Source: Bacteroidota bacterium
GTDB taxonomy: Bacteria; Bacteroidota; Bacteroidia; Chitinophagales; Chitinophagaceae
Reading direction: 5' to 3'
NCBI GenBank assembly: GCA_023433345.1
Contig: JAEZDA010000106.1
Location: forward strand, 1-13,589
Length of the DNA: 13,589 nucleotides
Shown here piece by piece: positions 1-7,936 of this stretch (positions are counted from its first letter, which is position 1; the number at the start of each line of letters is the position of its first letter). Both the position numbers and the translations under genes were made by a program. The notes beneath the pieces were generated by a model. That model was not told the DNA's origin. It was given only the letters and a program-made list of their open reading frames with translations, and searched no databases.

Positions 1-1266
1 AATTACCTCTTCGGCAACAGGCGCTTCCTGCACAACTTCCGGCGCCTCTTTTCCTTTCGCAGACACCCTCACAAAATTTTCTTCGAAATATCTCGTCTTG
101 TTTTCATAATCGTGATAGCCTTTAAGAATTAAACCAATACAAGTGCTGTACATTGGCTTAGATAATTCTTCTGCCTGGGAGCCTGCAAGATGTTCGTTAG
201 GGAAACCGATTCTCGCATTTAACCCGGTAACATATTCTGTAAGCTGGATGAGATGCTTAAGCTGAGAACCGCCACCGGTAAGTATCACACCGCCGTTAAG
301 CGTCTTGTTGTCAAGGCCCACCTGCTTAAGATGATATGAAACAAAATCCATGATCTCGCTCATTCTCGCTTGTATAATTCCCGCCAGGGTTTTCACTGAA
401 ATTTCTTTTGGCGCCATGCCTCTTAAACCCGGAATCGTGATGAATACATTTGATTTTGCTTCATCACTTAAGGCGCTGCCAAACTGAATTTTCATTTGTT
501 CGGCCTGTGTTCTTAAAACGCCCAGACCGGTTTTAATATCATTCGTGATATTTTCTCCGCCGAATGGAATAACAGCCGTATGCTTAAGGATGCCTTCATA
601 GAAAACAGCAAGATCGGTTGTACCACCGCCGATGTCAACGATCGCAACTCCCGCTTCCAGATCCTGATCGCACATAACAGCAGCTGCAGATGCAAGCGGT
701 TGAAGAACCAGGTCTTTTGTACGCAGCCCCGACTTTTCAACGCTGCGGTTGATATTTCGGATAGCATTTTTATCGCCGGTGATGATGTGAAAGTTGGCAC
801 CGACCTTCACGCCACTATACCCGATCGGGTTTGCAATATTCTGGAAGTTATCTACAGTGAATTCCTGTGGGATAACATCAATGATCTGATCTCCTGCGGG
901 GATGTAAGTACGATACTGATCTGTCACCAACCTGTCTATTTCATCCTGCTTTATTTCTTCTTCCACGTTCTGACGCACAATGTCGCCGCGGGTTTGGAGA
1001 CTTTTAATATGGTGACCTGCAATGCCCACATACACTTCACCTATTTCAAGAGAAGGATTGGAAGCATAACAGTTTTCAAGCGCCATTGTAATAGCTTTTA
1101 TGGTTTGGTCGATGTTCAGAACCATTCCATGCTGCACCCCATTGCTGTTTGCTCTGCCAAAGCCGAGAATTTCCAGCTTGCCGAATTCATTTTTTCTTCC
1201 GGCAATGGCTGCAATTTTTGTAGTGCCAATGTCTAATCCAACAATAATGGGTTTTTCGTTGCTCAT
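1..1266 (-). CDS. ftsA: FtsA, actin-like cell division protein (partial; 3' end beyond left edge)
   Basis: FtsA is an actin-family ATPase that tethers FtsZ filaments to the membrane and recruits later divisome proteins. The frame is open from the ATG at 1266 to the left edge (422 codons) with no stop, so the C-terminal end, including any membrane-binding helix, lies outside. Visible motifs are the first phosphate loop GLDIGTTKI (residues 10-18), the second phosphate loop DIGGGTTDLA (211-220) and the adenosine motif LTGGGSQL (329-336). The stretch around GIAGHHIKS (81-89) begins the FtsA-specific 1C subdomain, which sets it apart from MreB and DnaK. After about residue 400 the sequence becomes Glu/Pro/Val-rich, probably a linker. 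The start is supported by the MSNEKPIIVGLDIG N-terminus. The 28-nt AT-rich leader after ftsQ has no clear Shine-Dalgarno sequence, which is common in Bacteroidota. ftsZ would be expected next, off the window. Confidence 0.96.
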   Translation of the reverse strand, partial: MSNEKPIIVGLDIGTTKIAAIAGRKNEFGKLEILGFGRANSNGVQHGMVLNIDQTIKAITMALENCYASNPSLEIGEVYVGIAGHHIKSLQTRGDIVRQNVEEEIKQDEIDRLVTDQYRTYIPAGDQIIDVIPQEFTVDNFQNIANPIGYSGVKVGANFHIITGDKNAIRNINRSVEKSGLRTKDLVLQPLASAAAVMCDQDLEAGVAIVDIGGGTTDLAVFYEGILKHTAVIPFGGENITNDIKTGLGVLRTQAEQMKIQFGSALSDEAKSNVFITIPGLRGMAPKEISVKTLAGIIQARMSEIMDFVSYHLKQVGLDNKTLNGGVILTGGGSQLKHLIQLTEYVTGLNARIGFPNEHLAGSQAEELSKPMYSTCIGLILKGYHDYENKTRYFEENFVRVSAKGKEAPEVVQEAPVAEEVI

Positions 1267-1294
1267 GATGTTATGTTTTGAAAGTGTTTTATAA

Positions 1295-2497
1295 TTAGTA
1301 ATCGTTGTTTGGTTTTTTGGGTCCTGGTTTTTTCATTATGGCTTTCGGGGTAGCCTTCGGCTTCGCGGCTTCCTCTTTGGTGCGTTTTACGATTTTATTG
1401 TCGGGCTTTTTTGCCACAACTTTTTTTGGTGAAACTTTCTTCTCCGACGGCTTAGGTGGCGCTGGCTTTTTTGCAACTCTTTCGGGAGCAATAACCGTTT
1501 TCGTTTCATCTCCGTCTGGCAATTCAAAAACAGGCAATGTTACTTCAGGAGTTTCATCGCGCTGAACGGATTGTAACACCATGCTCACATCCTGAACCTT
1601 CTCTTCCGACGCTCCGGATACGAGAAGCGTATCACCGGCCATTTTTTCAGTATATTCAGCAACCAGCTTCATAAGTTCAAGCGTACGAAGTGAATCACTC
1701 CTCACTTCTTCTTTACTCCGAACCCTGGCCACCACCTGGTTTTCAAAAGACAGATCTATTACACTGTATTTATTCCAACCTGCCGCGGGCATTACTTTTT
1801 TATAGAACAATTTCAGTTTCTCAAATTTTCCGGCATGATCAATTGCCTCGCCGAAAACAACTACCTGGTCTCCTAACTTAGGTATCAGTTCAAATTTTCC
1901 CGCAGCGGTAATATCGACCTGGTCGATCATCGCCATCAGAAATTGATCTTCAAGAAGCCCTTCACTTATATCCCTGATCCCTTTCACTAATAATTGCTCC
2001 TTGGGTGATAAAACACGAGTGTCAGTCGGAAACCCTGTGAACACGGGCACCCGGGCCGAAAGCTTTTCACTGAGCGGAAGAATTTTTAAAGAGCTGTCGA
2101 TATAGAAACTTCCACCCGTTTGCGTAAATACACGCGCAATTGGTTCTCTTTCGTCAACCTCAACCTGCAGTATACCGTTAATGTCAAAATACAATTCTGC
2201 ATTTTTTATCCAGATATCTTTTTCAAGAGATCGCTCTACAGAACGCAGATCGAACTTTGATACTACCTGACGGTTTGCGTTTGATCCGCAATAGGTGTCA
2301 ATTAATTTCCTGATATCCTCTTCATCAATAAAATAATTATTGCTTACGCCGTTGATATTAATGTTTATCCCTTTGCATTGGCGGCGATCTGTTTTGTACA
2401 CAGCCGAAACCATGAGAACAATTGTGCAGCACGATACCAGCGTCCAAAGAGTTATGGACGACACCCGCTTCCAGTTTATGTTTCTCAACTTGCTCAT
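1295..2497 (-). CDS. ftsQ: FtsQ/DivIB cell division protein with a long basic C-terminal tail
   Basis: This is a bitopic inner-membrane divisome protein that links early and late division proteins and pairs with FtsL. The 400-residue product has a short basic cytoplasmic N-terminus, one membrane segment at about residues 13-34, a POTRA-like region (about 42-116, ending VEVDEREPIARV) and a periplasmic beta-rich region to about 260 (FYIDSS, VPVFTGFP and VIDLSFENQVVARV are typical of the family). E. coli FtsQ is 276 residues; the extra length is C-terminal. Residues about 262-335 look like an acidic to neutral linker, and residues 341-400 hold 19 Lys and 11 Pro. The ATG overlaps the murC stop by 4 nt (ATGA), which suggests coupled translation. 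Identity rests on the POTRA/beta-domain pattern plus position between murC and ftsA, since FtsQ is poorly conserved in sequence. Confidence 0.92.
   Translation of the reverse strand: MSKLRNINWKRVSSITLWTLVSCCTIVLMVSAVYKTDRRQCKGINININGVSNNYFIDEEDIRKLIDTYCGSNANRQVVSKFDLRSVERSLEKDIWIKNAELYFDINGILQVEVDEREPIARVFTQTGGSFYIDSSLKILPLSEKLSARVPVFTGFPTDTRVLSPKEQLLVKGIRDISEGLLEDQFLMAMIDQVDITAAGKFELIPKLGDQVVVFGEAIDHAGKFEKLKLFYKKVMPAAGWNKYSVIDLSFENQVVARVRSKEEVRSDSLRTLELMKLVAEYTEKMAGDTLLVSGASEEKVQDVSMVLQSVQRDETPEVTLPVFELPDGDETKTVIAPERVAKKPAPPKPSEKKVSPKKVVAKKPDNKIVKRTKEEAAKPKATPKAIMKKPGPKKPNNDY
1304..1477 (-). other. Low-complexity segment encoding the Lys/Pro-rich FtsQ tail
   Basis: This stretch encodes FtsQ residues 341-398. 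KK doublets recur throughout (at 343, 353, 358, 363, 389 and 394), usually followed by Pro or Val. The composition resembles histone H1-like or other polycation tails. Given FtsQ topology, with the C-terminus outside the inner membrane, the tail should lie in the periplasm. No repeat unit is exact at the DNA level, so this is biased composition and not a tandem repeat. Function is unknown; binding to an anionic envelope polymer is only a guess. Confidence 0.7.
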
Positions 2498-3891
2498 GGT
2501 GTGGTCAGCGAATTTTTTATTGATGCAAGTATTGTGTCGATATCTCCTGCACCAGCCGTTACAAGAAGTTCAGGCTTTAGCTTTCCGATCATTTCAGGCA
2601 GTTCTTTCATTTCAACCACTCTTACTTTTTTATTGATCTTTTCAGCCAGCATCTCACTGTCAACGCCTTCAATTGGCAACTCTCTGGCAGGATAAACCGG
2701 TAACAGGATCACCTCGTCGGCCAGCGACAAAACGGCCGCAAATTCATCAGCCAGGTCGCGCGTACGAGAATACAAATGAGGCTGAAAGACCATTGTCATT
2801 TTCCGGGTGGGATATAGATCTCTCACGCCGTCTATTAAGGCCCTCAGTTCTTGCGGGTGATGCGCATAATCATCAACAAATACAAGATCATCTCCCTTAA
2901 TTATATATTCAAATCTTCTCTTTACCCCTTTGAACTCAGCAATCGCTTTTTTGAGGCTTTCATCATCCAGGCCAAGGTGAACGCCTACCGACACCGCAAC
3001 CACGGAGTTTTCTATATTATGCCTTCCGCCCATGTTAAGGGTGAAGCCGGAAATTCGTCTATCCTTAACCGTGACATCATAATTATAACTCCCGCTATAT
3101 GTATTTACGTTATCAGCAAAAGCGTCTGCACTGTTGTCTGATAAACTATAGCTCATCAGGTTTTCGCTCCTTAATTCTCTTTCCCGCTGCAATCCTTTCT
3201 TATATATAAGTAAACCACCCGTTTTCAATTTTCCGCTGAACTCAAGGAAGGCTTCCTGCATATTTTCTTCGCTGCCATAGATATCAAGGTGATCAGCATC
3301 CATCGAAGTAATGACAGCTATATCAGGTGATAATTGCAGGAAGCTCCGATCATACTCATCAGCTTCTGCCACGCACACACTTCTGTTGCTGCGCCAAAAG
3401 TTGGAATTGTAATTTGTGGCGATCCCTCCCAAAAATGCATTGCACCCAAAACCTGAATGGCGCAAAAGATGCGCGATCATTGCACTGGTTGTGGTTTTAC
3501 CATGAGTACCGGCAACACATATATTAAATGTAGACCCCGTGATCATACCTAATACTTCGCTTCTCTTCCTTAGGTTGAAACCATTGTTTTTATAATAATT
3601 CAGTTCTTTATGATCAGGGGGAAGTGCAGGCGTGAAAACAACAAGGCTCGCATTTTTATCTATCAAATTAACATCGTCAACATAATGCACTTCAATCCCT
3701 TCGATCTCCAATTCCTTTGTTAGTGCCGACGGGGTTTTATCGTATCCGGAAACCCTTACACCGCGGCCATTAAAATATCTTGCAATCGCGCTCATACCGA
3801 TACCTCCTATCCCCAGGAAGTACACGCTGCCGCCGGGAAGGTATATTTCCTCCGAAGCGACTTCGTTTGTGTTATGAGCAAAGTTCATCAT
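2494..3891 (-). CDS. murC: MurC, UDP-N-acetylmuramate--L-alanine ligase
   Basis: MurC adds L-Ala to UDP-MurNAc with ATP in the cytoplasm, the first of the Mur ligase steps. The 465-residue protein has the three Mur-ligase domains: an N-terminal Rossmann domain with GIGGIGMS (27-34), the ATP-binding P-loop GTHGKTT (128-134; the His is typical of MurC), the central EADEYDRSFL (176-185) and DADHLD (198-203) motifs, and a C-terminal domain with DDYAHHP (340-346) and TAGAGD (445-450). Length is near the usual 460-490. Two tandem ATG codons are available. The first (3891) overlaps the murG stop by 4 nt and the second by 1 nt; I chose the first. The stop overlaps the ftsQ start by 4 nt. Confidence 0.97.
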   Translation of the reverse strand: MMNFAHNTNEVASEEIYLPGGSVYFLGIGGIGMSAIARYFNGRGVRVSGYDKTPSALTKELEIEGIEVHYVDDVNLIDKNASLVVFTPALPPDHKELNYYKNNGFNLRKRSEVLGMITGSTFNICVAGTHGKTTTSAMIAHLLRHSGFGCNAFLGGIATNYNSNFWRSNRSVCVAEADEYDRSFLQLSPDIAVITSMDADHLDIYGSEENMQEAFLEFSGKLKTGGLLIYKKGLQRERELRSENLMSYSLSDNSADAFADNVNTYSGSYNYDVTVKDRRISGFTLNMGGRHNIENSVVAVSVGVHLGLDDESLKKAIAEFKGVKRRFEYIIKGDDLVFVDDYAHHPQELRALIDGVRDLYPTRKMTMVFQPHLYSRTRDLADEFAAVLSLADEVILLPVYPARELPIEGVDSEMLAEKINKKVRVVEMKELPEMIGKLKPELLVTAGAGDIDTILASIKNSLTTP

Positions 3892-4985
3892 ACTATCAGT
3901 TTCAAAATATTTTCTGCAACCACCTGGTCTGCATTACGAATGGCAAGTTTTGAAATATTCATTGCCATTTCCTCCTGTCTTTTTTCATCTTTCAGCAAGC
4001 TTACCGCCTGTGAGATCAATTTCTCCCGGGCATCTTTATCCGGGATCAATATTGCTGCGCTCTTCTGCGCCAGATTCATCGCATTTGCAGTTTGATGGTC
4101 TTCTGCTGCAAACGGGAAGGGAACCAAAATTGCCGGCTTTCTCACTACGCACAGCTCAGAAAGTGCCATCGCCCCGCTCCTGCTTATCACTACATCTGAG
4201 GCTGCATAAGCATAATCCATCTCCGTGATGAAATCTTTCACATAGACGCCTTCCCTTCCTCTTACTCTTTCCTCTCCCTTCTCCCGATATGGCTTTCCCG
4301 TTTGCCAGATCACCTGGAAGCCTGATGATAACAATCGATCTAATCCTTCATCCACCGCTTCATTTATACTTTTCGCTCCAAGGCTTCCGCCGATGCAAAG
4401 CAGTGTTTTCTTCAAGGGATCTAAGCCGAATTTTATACATCCTTCCACCTTACTTCTTTCCGAATTCAAAATCGACTGCCTAACAGGATTGCCTGAAACA
4501 ATGATCTTACCGGCCGGAAAAAATTTTTCCATTCCTCCCGTGGCAGTAAAAATCTTTACAGCTTTTTTCGCAAGAAGAACATTGCTCTTTCCGCCAAATG
4601 AGTTTGCTTCGTGAATAAAGGTTGGTATACCTTTCACTTGCGCATACTTAAGTACGGGGAAACTTGAATAACCTCCAACACCTATCGCAGCATGCGGTTT
4701 GAAGCGTGAAAAGATCGAAGACACCTGCATAAAACTCTTCAGCAACTTAAATGGCAAAGCAATATTCCTGATCAAAGAACTTCTGTTAAACCCCGCAATG
4801 GTTAAACCTTCAATTTCATAACCTGCCTGCGGCACTTTCTCCATTTCCATTTTTCCGCGCGCGCCTACGAACAGGATCTTCACATTGGGATCGATATTTT
4901 TCAGCGCGTTTGCAATTGCAATTGCCGGAAAAATATGTCCGCCGGTTCCGCCGCCCGCCATTATGATACGTTTCTCCTTACTCAC
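3888..4985 (-). CDS. murG: MurG, lipid II-forming GlcNAc transferase
   Basis: MurG is a peripheral inner-membrane GT28 glycosyltransferase that moves GlcNAc from UDP-GlcNAc onto lipid I to give lipid II. The 365 residues show the family marks in order: the glycine loop GGTGGH (12-17), GVGGYSSFP (102-110), the HEAN motif (125-128), the second-domain GGSLGA (199-204), SRSGAMALSEL (268-278) and the UDP-GlcNAc-binding PFPFAAEDHQTANA (289-302). It starts with GTG, the first codon of a GTGA overlap with the ftsW stop. The next ATG (residue 9) would remove most of the first beta strand before the glycine loop, so GTG is preferred. The direct order ftsW-murG fits with supply of lipid II to the septal polymerase. 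Confidence 0.97.
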   Translation of the reverse strand: MSKEKRIIMAGGGTGGHIFPAIAIANALKNIDPNVKILFVGARGKMEMEKVPQAGYEIEGLTIAGFNRSSLIRNIALPFKLLKSFMQVSSIFSRFKPHAAIGVGGYSSFPVLKYAQVKGIPTFIHEANSFGGKSNVLLAKKAVKIFTATGGMEKFFPAGKIIVSGNPVRQSILNSERSKVEGCIKFGLDPLKKTLLCIGGSLGAKSINEAVDEGLDRLLSSGFQVIWQTGKPYREKGEERVRGREGVYVKDFITEMDYAYAASDVVISRSGAMALSELCVVRKPAILVPFPFAAEDHQTANAMNLAQKSAAILIPDKDAREKLISQAVSLLKDEKRQEEMAMNISKLAIRNADQVVAENILKLIV

Positions 4986-6274
4986 GCCACCTCTGTTTTT
5001 ACTTCTTCATTTTCGATGGGCTCTTCTTCCTTCTTCATATTTCCTTCCTGCTGTTCAACATTTCTTGCCACACTCAATATGATGCCGATAGACAAACATG
5101 TAAAAAGAAAGCTGCTTCCGCCCATGCTCACAAGAGGAAGCGTAACACCGGTATTAGGAAACAGGTTCACATTAACGGCCATGTTCGCTATTGCCTGGAT
5201 CACCAGTGTGAAACTAAGCGCCAGGGCCAGGAAGGCACCAAACGCATAAGGGCACTTCCTGTATACACGAATACATCGGTAGAGGAACAATAGATAAATA
5301 AATATCATCGCAGCGCCTCCTATCAAGCCATACTCTTCAATAATTATAGCATATATAAAATCGCTGTAACTGTGAGGTAGAAAATTTCTTTGTTCGCTGT
5401 TTCCCGGACCGTTACCAACCCAACCTCCTTTCGCTATTGCAATTTTAGCCTGGTTGATCTGGTAAGACTTGTCGTGATCTTTCTGTGCGTCGGAATACAC
5501 AAATGTTTGCACCCTGCTTATCCAGGTGGGAATTCTTCCGCTTGCCAGTACCGAAGGGAGCTTCTTAGTATCATGTGTATTACTGTCGTAAGTAGCAATT
5601 GCAACTGTAACCAGCAAAAGCAGTGGAATCATGGCGATTCCCATAGTTGCCAGAAGATGTTTTGTACGAACCCTCCCGATAAACATCAAGATTAAACTTG
5701 TGCCCGCAATCAGAACGCTTGTCGATAAGTTAGCAGGTGCAATCAGTAAACAAACTATCGCAACCGGTGTGATTATGGGCAGAAACCCTTTTCTGAAATC
5801 TTTTATAATATGCTGCTTCCTGCTGAGCATCCGGCTCAGGTACATGAACAAGCCCAGTTTGCCAAGGTCGGATGCCTGGAAAGTCATGTTGATCACAGGG
5901 AGTTTTATCCATCTCGATCCGGCATTCAACTGTACTCCAAAGAATAAAGTATATAACAACAATGGAATGGAAACCAGAAAGAGAATAAGCGCCACGCGCG
6001 AGTAAATAGTGTAGTTTATTCGGTGAGCAAAATAAATAACTGCAAGGCCAAGAATAATAAAAGCGAACTGTTTGAAGAGGTAGCTTTCAGTGCTCTTGCT
6101 CAACCTGTATGCAAGTGAACCTGTACTGCTGTACACCAGCAACAGGCTTGCGATTGTGAGAATGATCACGATCGCCCAGATCACCTTATCGCCCTTTGTT
6201 TTCTGAACAAGGTTACCTCCCATCGATGAAAACGACGGAGAAAATACAGACCGTATGGTATTTTGTTCCTGCAT
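4982..6274 (-). CDS. ftsW: FtsW, SEDS-family septal peptidoglycan polymerase
   Basis: FtsW is the multi-spanning glycosyltransferase that polymerises lipid II at the septum with its partner class B PBP (FtsI). The 430-residue product has about ten hydrophobic segments, starting around residue 30. SEDS marks visible are NAGSRWI (117-123), FQASDLGKL (132-140), the large outer loop ending LPHSYSDFIYA (299-309) with Asp305 at the position of the catalytic aspartate, EEYGLIGG (313-320) and the last-helix region NTGVTLPLVSMGGSS (374-388). The S-M-G-G-S-S end and presence next to murG favour FtsW over RodA. The cytoplasmic C-terminus is strongly acidic (residues about 408-430, Glu-rich). The ATG lies 4 nt after the murD stop. 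A later Met at residue 18 could also serve as start. Confidence 0.95.
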   Translation of the reverse strand: MQEQNTIRSVFSPSFSSMGGNLVQKTKGDKVIWAIVIILTIASLLLVYSSTGSLAYRLSKSTESYLFKQFAFIILGLAVIYFAHRINYTIYSRVALILFLVSIPLLLYTLFFGVQLNAGSRWIKLPVINMTFQASDLGKLGLFMYLSRMLSRKQHIIKDFRKGFLPIITPVAIVCLLIAPANLSTSVLIAGTSLILMFIGRVRTKHLLATMGIAMIPLLLLVTVAIATYDSNTHDTKKLPSVLASGRIPTWISRVQTFVYSDAQKDHDKSYQINQAKIAIAKGGWVGNGPGNSEQRNFLPHSYSDFIYAIIIEEYGLIGGAAMIFIYLLFLYRCIRVYRKCPYAFGAFLALALSFTLVIQAIANMAVNVNLFPNTGVTLPLVSMGGSSFLFTCLSIGIILSVARNVEQQEGNMKKEEEPIENEEVKTEVA

Positions 6275-6278
6275 TCTC

Positions 6279-7619
6279 TTACAGATCTTTTACTGCCTTT
6301 TTAAACTGGTTGCCGCGATCTTCATAGTTTTTAAAGAGATCGAAACTTGCGCAGGCTGGGCTCAGCAAAACAACATCGCCTTTGTTTGCAAAATGGAATG
6401 CTGCCTGAACCGCTTCCTGGGCCTGGGCCGTATTCACCATCAATGAAACAATGTCGCCGAAAGCTTCATGGATCTTCCTGTTATCAGATCCCATACAAAC
6501 TATGGCCTTCACTTTTTCTTTTACAAGTTCTTTCAGTACGGCGTAGTCATTCCCCTTATCCACCCCGCCGAGAATTAATATCACCGGCTTCGTCATACTC
6601 TCCAATGCATACCATGTACTGTTGATATTAGTGGCTTTGCTGTCGTTGATAAATTCAACGCCGCGCACCATGCCAGCCGGTTCCATGCGGTGTTCCAGAC
6701 TTTGAAAAGTTTGCAAAGCTTCCCTGATCTTTTCTTTCCTGATATCAAGTGCAGTGGCCGCCATTGTTGCCGCCATGCTGTTGTAATGATTGTGTTTTCC
6801 TTTAAGTGCAAAGTCTTCCACGCTCATTTCCATTTCCTCGCCTTTCCATTTTAAATTCATCTTTGCATTCATAAGATATGCGCCCTGCGGTAATTCTTTG
6901 CTCATGGTTATCGGTGCTTGGGTTGATTTTATGGGATACTTGTTTATATTTTTCATTGTTGTTTCATCATCCATGCAGTAAACAAATACATCATGCGGAT
7001 GTTGATTTGAGGTAATTCGGAATTTGCTTGCTATATAATTTTCCACTTTATAATCGTAACGATCTAAATGATCTTCGGTGATGTTAGTGAGTACAGCCAC
7101 ATCAGGCCGGAAGTGCTTAATGTCATCTAACTGAAAAGAACTCACTTCCACTACATACAATTGTCTTGGTTCTTTAACCACCTGGCGTGCAAAGGAATAA
7201 CCGATGTTGCCCACCATTGCACAATCTAATCCCGCAACTTTGCAGATGTGATAGATCAGCGATGTGGTGGTCGTTTTTCCATTGCTGCCTGTAACCGCAA
7301 CTATCCTGCTGTCTCCCGCATATCTGAATGCCAGTTCAATTTCACTTATCACCGGAATTCCTTTTTCGCGAATGGCCTTCATTACCGGTATGTTTTCAGG
7401 AATGCCGGGGCTTTTAACAATTTCATCTGCCTTAAGGATCCGCTCCATTGAATGTTGCGACTCTTCAAATTCAATCGTACTCAATGTTAATTCAGCCTTC
7501 CATTTCTCCCCGATCAAACCGCTGTCAGACAAGAACACATCATAGCCTTTTCGGGATGCGAGCAGAGCGGAGCCTATACCACTCTCCCCTCCTCCCAAAA
7601 TGACCATACTTTTCTTCAT
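6279..7619 (-). CDS. murD: MurD, UDP-N-acetylmuramoyl-L-alanine--D-glutamate ligase
   Basis: MurD is the cytoplasmic ligase that adds D-Glu to UDP-MurNAc-L-Ala. The 446-residue protein has a dinucleotide-like N-terminal domain (VILGGGESGIGSA, 6-18), the substrate-contacting SPGIP (70-74), the P-loop GSNGKTTTT (111-119), EVSSFQLD (158-165), the NITEDHLDRY motif (179-188), the likely carbamylated Lys199 in YIASKFRI, the MurD-typical HRMEP (310-314), NDSKATN (325-331), and the C-terminal D-Glu-binding stretch SPACASFDLFKNYEDRG (420-436). The start is the ATG at 7619; a second Met at residue 5 is possible. Unlike every other gene of the cluster it is preceded by a long gap (355 bp to mraY), so its translation cannot be coupled to mraY directly. 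Confidence 0.97.
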   Translation of the reverse strand: MKKSMVILGGGESGIGSALLASRKGYDVFLSDSGLIGEKWKAELTLSTIEFEESQHSMERILKADEIVKSPGIPENIPVMKAIREKGIPVISEIELAFRYAGDSRIVAVTGSNGKTTTTSLIYHICKVAGLDCAMVGNIGYSFARQVVKEPRQLYVVEVSSFQLDDIKHFRPDVAVLTNITEDHLDRYDYKVENYIASKFRITSNQHPHDVFVYCMDDETTMKNINKYPIKSTQAPITMSKELPQGAYLMNAKMNLKWKGEEMEMSVEDFALKGKHNHYNSMAATMAATALDIRKEKIREALQTFQSLEHRMEPAGMVRGVEFINDSKATNINSTWYALESMTKPVILILGGVDKGNDYAVLKELVKEKVKAIVCMGSDNRKIHEAFGDIVSLMVNTAQAQEAVQAAFHFANKGDVVLLSPACASFDLFKNYEDRGNQFKKAVKDL

Positions 7620-7635
7620 CTCTTAAATTCACTTT

Positions 7636-7674
7636 TTTTAAAATTGGTTTTTCAAAAGCATAGAATTTAACAGG
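7636..7674. repeat. Degenerate repeat copy R1
   Basis: This 39-bp copy lies closest to murD. It matches R4 (7855-7892) at all but three positions plus one single-base gap; both share ggtttttcaa followed by agcatagaatttaa. It shares about 27 of the 31 positions nearest its right end with R2. Confidence 0.7.
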
Positions 7675-7734
7675 TAGCAGATGCTTTTCACCCGTTTTTT
7701 CATTGGATTGGATGTGCAGGGATTTAATCTGCTT

Positions 7735-7773
7735 CAATACAGTTGGTTCTTCAAAAGCATCGAATTTGTCAGG
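7735..7773. repeat. Degenerate repeat copy R2
   Basis: This 39-bp copy links the two halves of the family. Its left 19 bp (caatacagttggttcttca) are identical to R3, and its right part (ttcaaaagcatcgaattt) matches R1 with one change (c for a) in that block. Confidence 0.7.
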
Positions 7774-7789
7774 CCTCTTCCTGAGATCG

Positions 7790-7808
7790 CAATACAGTTG
7801 GTTCTTCA
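7790..7808. repeat. Partial repeat copy R3
   Basis: A 19-bp exact match to positions 7735-7753 of R2, in the same orientation and 55 bp further on. The rest of the unit is not preserved here. The sequence to the right (atcagtattgg) forms only a weak 6-bp inverted match (caatac/gtattg) with the repeat start. Confidence 0.7.
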
Positions 7809-7854
7809 TCAGTATTGGCTTTGCAGGACGTCCTTCTGAATTCCTTTCAATGCG

Positions 7855-7892
7855 TTTTAAAATGGTTTTTCAACAGCATAGAATTTAATGGG
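7855..7892. repeat. Degenerate repeat copy R4
   Basis: This 38-bp copy is the near-twin of R1: ttttaaaa, then tggtttttcaa, then agcatagaatttaa. It lacks one T after the A-run. Read on the minus strand, that missing base shifts the frame and creates a TAA stop. Confidence 0.7.
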
Positions 7893-7916
7893 TGTTACAG
7901 GCTATCCATAGTTCAA

Positions 7917-7936
7917 GCTGGTTTTTCAATTACCGG
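7917..7936. repeat. Weak repeat copy R5
   Basis: Only the core tggtttttcaa (7919-7929) is shared exactly with R1 and R4. Read on the minus strand it also encodes a Glu-Lys-Pro triplet as the other copies do, but the match is short and may be chance. Confidence 0.35.

Larger units (their letters stand above)
7621..7901 (-). pseudogene. Possible broken small ORF of unknown function
   Basis: Read in the operon direction the gap has an open frame from just after a TAG at 7902-7904 down to a TAA at 7857-7859. A second frame then stays open from 7860 into murD. Adding one base at about 7862-7863, where copy R4 lacks an A present in copy R1, joins the two into about 93 codons. The product would be Lys/Glu/Pro-rich and would repeat a KFYAFEKPIL-like peptide (near-forms KFYAVEKP, KFDAFEEPTVL and KFYAFEKPIL). 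An intact part could start at the ATG at 7807-7809 (MKNQLYCDLRKRPDKF), and its frame runs 80 nt into murD in another frame. I do not recognise the peptide. The open frame may be a by-product of the repeat sequence, so a real gene is unproven. Confidence 0.2.

Noticed and set aside
580..1236. A 218-codon open frame on the plus strand
   Set aside because: It lies opposite ftsA, whose actin-fold motifs are complete on the minus strand. The plus-strand product has no recognisable motif, and the orientation runs against the whole operon.
1267..1294. Promoter in the 28-nt AT-rich ftsQ-ftsA spacer
   Set aside because: No TAnnTTTG or TTTG spacing pattern is present. AT-rich leaders without a promoter are usual before Bacteroidota start codons.
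1305..1565. Plus-strand frame encoding a Phe/Gly-rich hydrophobic peptide that looks like a membrane protein
   Set aside because: It is the antisense of the Lys-rich FtsQ tail: AAA/AAG lysine codons read as TTT/CTT on the other strand, which creates false hydrophobic stretches.
7540..7809. An 89-codon minus-strand frame overlapping the start of murD
   Set aside because: Its last 80 bases are murD read in another frame, so it is not accepted as an intact gene. The upstream part is described as a possible broken ORF instead.
7636..7936. CRISPR array
   Set aside because: The copies are degenerate, unevenly spaced (55-99 bp between starts) and have no uniform spacers, and no cas gene is nearby.
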